Positions 62,111 to 64,000 of a DNA stretch of 64,000 bases are shown here, piece by piece. The position numbers were made by a program, and so were the translations under genes. Source of the DNA: CAIJMU01 sp035530275. Lineage in GTDB: Bacteria; Spirochaetota; Spirochaetia; Treponematales; Rectinemataceae. Below the pieces are notes generated by a model that worked only from the letters and a program-made list of their open reading frames with translations, ran no database searches and was not told the DNA's origin. The stretch covers positions 1 through 64,000 of the forward strand of contig DATKVC010000006.1 in the NCBI GenBank assembly GCA_035530275.1, given 5' to 3'. Numbering within the stretch: the first letter of the stretch is position 1; each line of letters starts with the position of its first letter.

Positions 62111-62937
62111 GGGCATCGACATTCACCCGCGCGAGCCGAGGCCTTGGCGCCCGCTACGGCAAGTACCTCGAGGCAGCGCGACTCGGTATCGGAACTCGCC
62201 TCGCTTATCGCGGCAACGCCATCAGCCGAGCCCTCACCTACGGCCTCTTCATCTTCGTGTTCTCGAGAATCTGGACGACCGTGATGGCGGGAAAGGCCGA
62301 GTTGGGCGGCTACGGACTCCAGGCCCTGATATGGTACTTCATCGTCGCCGAGCTTCCATCCTTTTCCTACGGACGCTTCTTCGGCACGGTGGCCGAGGAC
62401 GTGAAGAGCGGGCAGATCGCCTATCTCGTCGCCAGGCCATGGTCCTTCCTCGGCTACGGTTTCGCCTCGGCCATGGGCCCCGCCCTCCTCGATATGGGAA
62501 CCTTTATCGTCGAGGGGTTCGCCCTCGGTCTCCTCTTCACGGGACTCTTCCCCCTGGTCCATCCCTTGCAGGCGGCAGCCCTCCTCGTGTCCCTCCTTCT
62601 CTCGGGGATCATTCAATACCATTTCCAGGCGAGCATCGCCCTGACAGCCTTCTGGGTTGAGGAGAACGCCGCCTTTCTCTGGATCTGGCAGAAGCTCGCC
62701 CTCGTGATCGGGACCCTCATGCCCATCGAACTCCTTCCCGAGACGGTGAGGCGTATCGCCGTCTGGACGCCCTTCCCCTGGATCGCCTGGGCGCCGGGCA
62801 GGATCGCCGTAGCCTGGGAAGGGGGACAGTCACTCATCCTTCTCGCCGGCCAACTCGCCTGGTGCCTCGCCGCGATCATCGTGTCGAGGCTCGTCTACGC
62901 TGCGGGGCGGCGCCGTATCGCCGCCCAAGGAGGCTGA
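62107..62937 (+). CDS. ABC-2 family permease A (DUF990-like)
   Basis: A 276-residue permease with six TM segments. The ATG overlaps the ATPase stop (ATGA). An LWYFIVAELPSFSYGRFFGTV segment and a following VKSGQIAYLVARPWSFLGY motif are typical of these ABC-2 exporters. A repeat copy (GGGACAGTCACT) lies inside the coding sequence at 62823-62834, where it encodes G-Q-S-L. Confidence 0.82.
   Translation: MRASTFTRASRGLGARYGKYLEAARLGIGTRLAYRGNAISRALTYGLFIFVFSRIWTTVMAGKAELGGYGLQALIWYFIVAELPSFSYGRFFGTVAEDVKSGQIAYLVARPWSFLGYGFASAMGPALLDMGTFIVEGFALGLLFTGLFPLVHPLQAAALLVSLLLSGIIQYHFQASIALTAFWVEENAAFLWIWQKLALVIGTLMPIELLPETVRRIAVWTPFPWIAWAPGRIAVAWEGGQSLILLAGQLAWCLAAIIVSRLVYAAGRRRIAAQGG
62823..62834 (+). 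repeat. GGGACAGTCACT copy inside permease A gene
   Basis: Identical 12-mer to the two upstream copies at 60721 and 60749. It lies in frame within a periplasmic or loop segment near the C-terminus of permease A, so it does not break the protein. Confidence 0.6.
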
Positions 62938-62938
62938 C

Positions 62939-63739
62939 GTGCGCAAGGGAAGACTCGGCGCCTACCTTCGCTTCCTCGGCGCGGCCTTTTCGGCAAACAT
63001 CCAGTCGGCCCTGGAGTACCGCGTCAATTTCCTCGTCCAGGTTTTCGGGATGATGCTCAACAACGCAGCCTTCGCGGTCTTCTGGAAGATCCTCATCGAT
63101 CGGGCCGGATCGGTGGGCGGCTACGGCTTCACCGACGTCATGGCCCTCTGGGCCATCGTGTCGACAGCCTTCGGCTTCGCCCACATTTTCTTCGGCAACA
63201 TCCGCAACCTCGGCTCCGTCATCATGAAGGGGGAACTGGACGTCTATCTCCTCCAGCCCAAGGACGCCTGGCTCAACGTCATCGTGTCGCGCACCTCGGT
63301 CTCGGCCTGGGGGGACGCCATCTACGGCTACGTCGTCCTCGCCCTCCTCCCCGGCGCCTCGGTGCCGGGGTTCCTCCTCTTCACGGTCCTCGCGATCATC
63401 GGCGCCCTCATCCTCACCGCCACCTTCGCGGGGGCGGAAAGCCTCGCCTTCTTTCTCGGCGACTCGAGCGCCATCTCCGGCGCCCTCGCGGAATTCATGC
63501 TCTCCTTTTCGCTCTATCCCGAAACCATTTTCGGGCAGGGTTCGCGCTGGATCTTCTACTCCCTCGTTCCCTCGGGCTTCGTCGCCTTCTTGCCTTTGGC
63601 GGCCTGGAAGGCCCTGGATTGGGGCATGGTGCCCCTCCTCGGCGGGGTGGCCATCCTGTATCTCCTCGCGAGCCGGGCCCTCTTCGCCTTGGGCCTCCGG
63701 CGCTATGAATCGGGGAATCAGATGGGGACGAGGATGTGA
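62939..63739 (+). CDS. ABC-2 family permease B (DUF990-like)
   Basis: A 266-residue permease paralogous in layout to permease A: six TM segments, with GELDVYLLQPKDAWLNV matching permease A's VKSGQIAYLVARPW. The start is GTG (VRKGRLGAY), seven bases after AAGGAGG and one base after the previous stop. It completes the exporter. Confidence 0.82.
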   Translation: MRKGRLGAYLRFLGAAFSANIQSALEYRVNFLVQVFGMMLNNAAFAVFWKILIDRAGSVGGYGFTDVMALWAIVSTAFGFAHIFFGNIRNLGSVIMKGELDVYLLQPKDAWLNVIVSRTSVSAWGDAIYGYVVLALLPGASVPGFLLFTVLAIIGALILTATFAGAESLAFFLGDSSAISGALAEFMLSFSLYPETIFGQGSRWIFYSLVPSGFVAFLPLAAWKALDWGMVPLLGGVAILYLLASRALFALGLRRYESGNQMGTRM

Positions 63740-63742
63740 ATG

Positions 63743-63754
63743 GGGACAGTCACC
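63743..63754. repeat. GGGACAGTCACC copy between permease B and FtsX genes
   Basis: The fourth copy of the motif, filling the gap between the permease B stop codon and the convergent FtsX-type stop codon. Confidence 0.6.
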
Positions 63755-64000
63755 CTAATACCCCAGGCTCTCCCTGATCGTCAGCCGCCGCAGGGTCCGC
63801 GAGGGCAGGATCGCGGCGAGGAGGGGAAAGAGGGCGCTTATCGCAGCCATCGTGAGGAGGCGCAAGGGATAGAGCCGTGGCCTGATCGAAGAAGGCAGGG
63901 CGGAGCCCAGTTCGGCCATTTCGAAGCGGATGCCGAAGCTCGAGGACACGAGGCAGGCCACCACGGCGAAACCGAGGAGGAGGGCGCCGAGGGCCGCGGC
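63755..64000 (-). CDS. FtsX-type ABC permease, C-terminal part (cut by window edge)
   Basis: The frame is open to the right edge. The visible 82 residues include a TM segment (ALLLGFAVVACLVSSSFGI), a loop (ELGSALPSSIRPRLYP) and a last TM segment (LLTMAAISALFPLLAAILPSR) with the FtsX-family closing LRRLTIRESLGY. It faces the ABC-2 operon tail to tail. Most of the protein and its ATPase lie outside the window. Confidence 0.75.
   Translation of the reverse strand, partial: AAALGALLLGFAVVACLVSSSFGIRFEMAELGSALPSSIRPRLYPLRLLTMAAISALFPLLAAILPSRTLRRLTIRESLGY

Overview
A Gram-negative, high-GC bacterial chromosome segment. Beta-barrel-like outer-membrane proteins, a LolA-like protein and LolC/E-type permeases show an outer membrane. 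An iron-sulfur serine dehydratase, a flavodoxin-type Fe-S flavoprotein and a flavin/Fe-S oxidoreductase suggest an anaerobic or microaerobic life. Membrane-anchored LuxR regulators and the general gene mix would fit Spirochaetota, but no rRNA or other marker gene is present, so the phylum is only a guess. I saw no tRNA, rRNA or CRISPR array.

Layout. 0-7 kb: an SDR fragment, then a minus-strand redox cluster (flavodoxin-like, DUF5320, CGGC protein), an ArsR regulator coupled to a 1027-residue FAD/4Fe-4S oxidoreductase with a Met-rich tail, and NudC. 7.6-17 kb: a membrane LuxR regulator and a nine-gene minus-strand operon combining a LolCDE-like ABC system with a LolA-like protein and several outer-membrane/periplasmic proteins. 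17-22.3 kb: YcaQ/AlkX glycosylase, serine dehydratase (sdaAA/sdaAB), a divergent pyrophosphatase and EttA. 22.4-38.7 kb: mixed accessory genes: structured repeats and a gene relic, a HepT/MntA toxin-antitoxin pair, a YcgL/RlaP-type nucleotidyltransferase, an MFS carrier, DJ-1/PfpI, HXXEE, AHSA1, SigZ plus an ArsP-type permease, a DHFR-like protein, DUF4256, a DmeF-type exporter, an orphan Imm5 protein, a LiaF-like protein, DinB and a PAS-GGDEF diguanylate cyclase.

39.0-58.5 kb is the centre of interest: a single-direction defence island of about 19.4 kb. In transcription order it encodes a DUF1998 helicase (1758 aa), an SNF2 helicase (942 aa), an Eco57I/PglX-type adenine methylase (1414 aa), a small protein, a two-NTPase protein with a degenerate KGGQGR Walker A (831 aa), a PD-(D/E)XK nuclease-like protein, an AAA ATPase, a 37-codon micro-ORF, an HNH nuclease, a 49-codon micro-ORF and DUF2442. 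The SNF2 helicase plus methylase pair recalls class 1 DISARM (DrmD/DrmMI). The single-chain DUF1998 helicase recalls Druantia DruE or a merged DrmA/DrmB. No DrmC-type phospholipase D is present. A 113-bp relic of a methylase 3' end just upstream of the nuclease gene records a rearrangement. A sigma70-like promoter with a palindrome in its spacer and eight 23-bp tandem repeats lie immediately upstream.

59-64 kb: an HU-like DUF4469-type protein, a membrane HTH protein, a thioredoxin-fold protein, a three-gene ABC-2 exporter and the end of an FtsX-type permease. Copies of a GGGACAGTCAC motif are scattered in and around the exporter genes.
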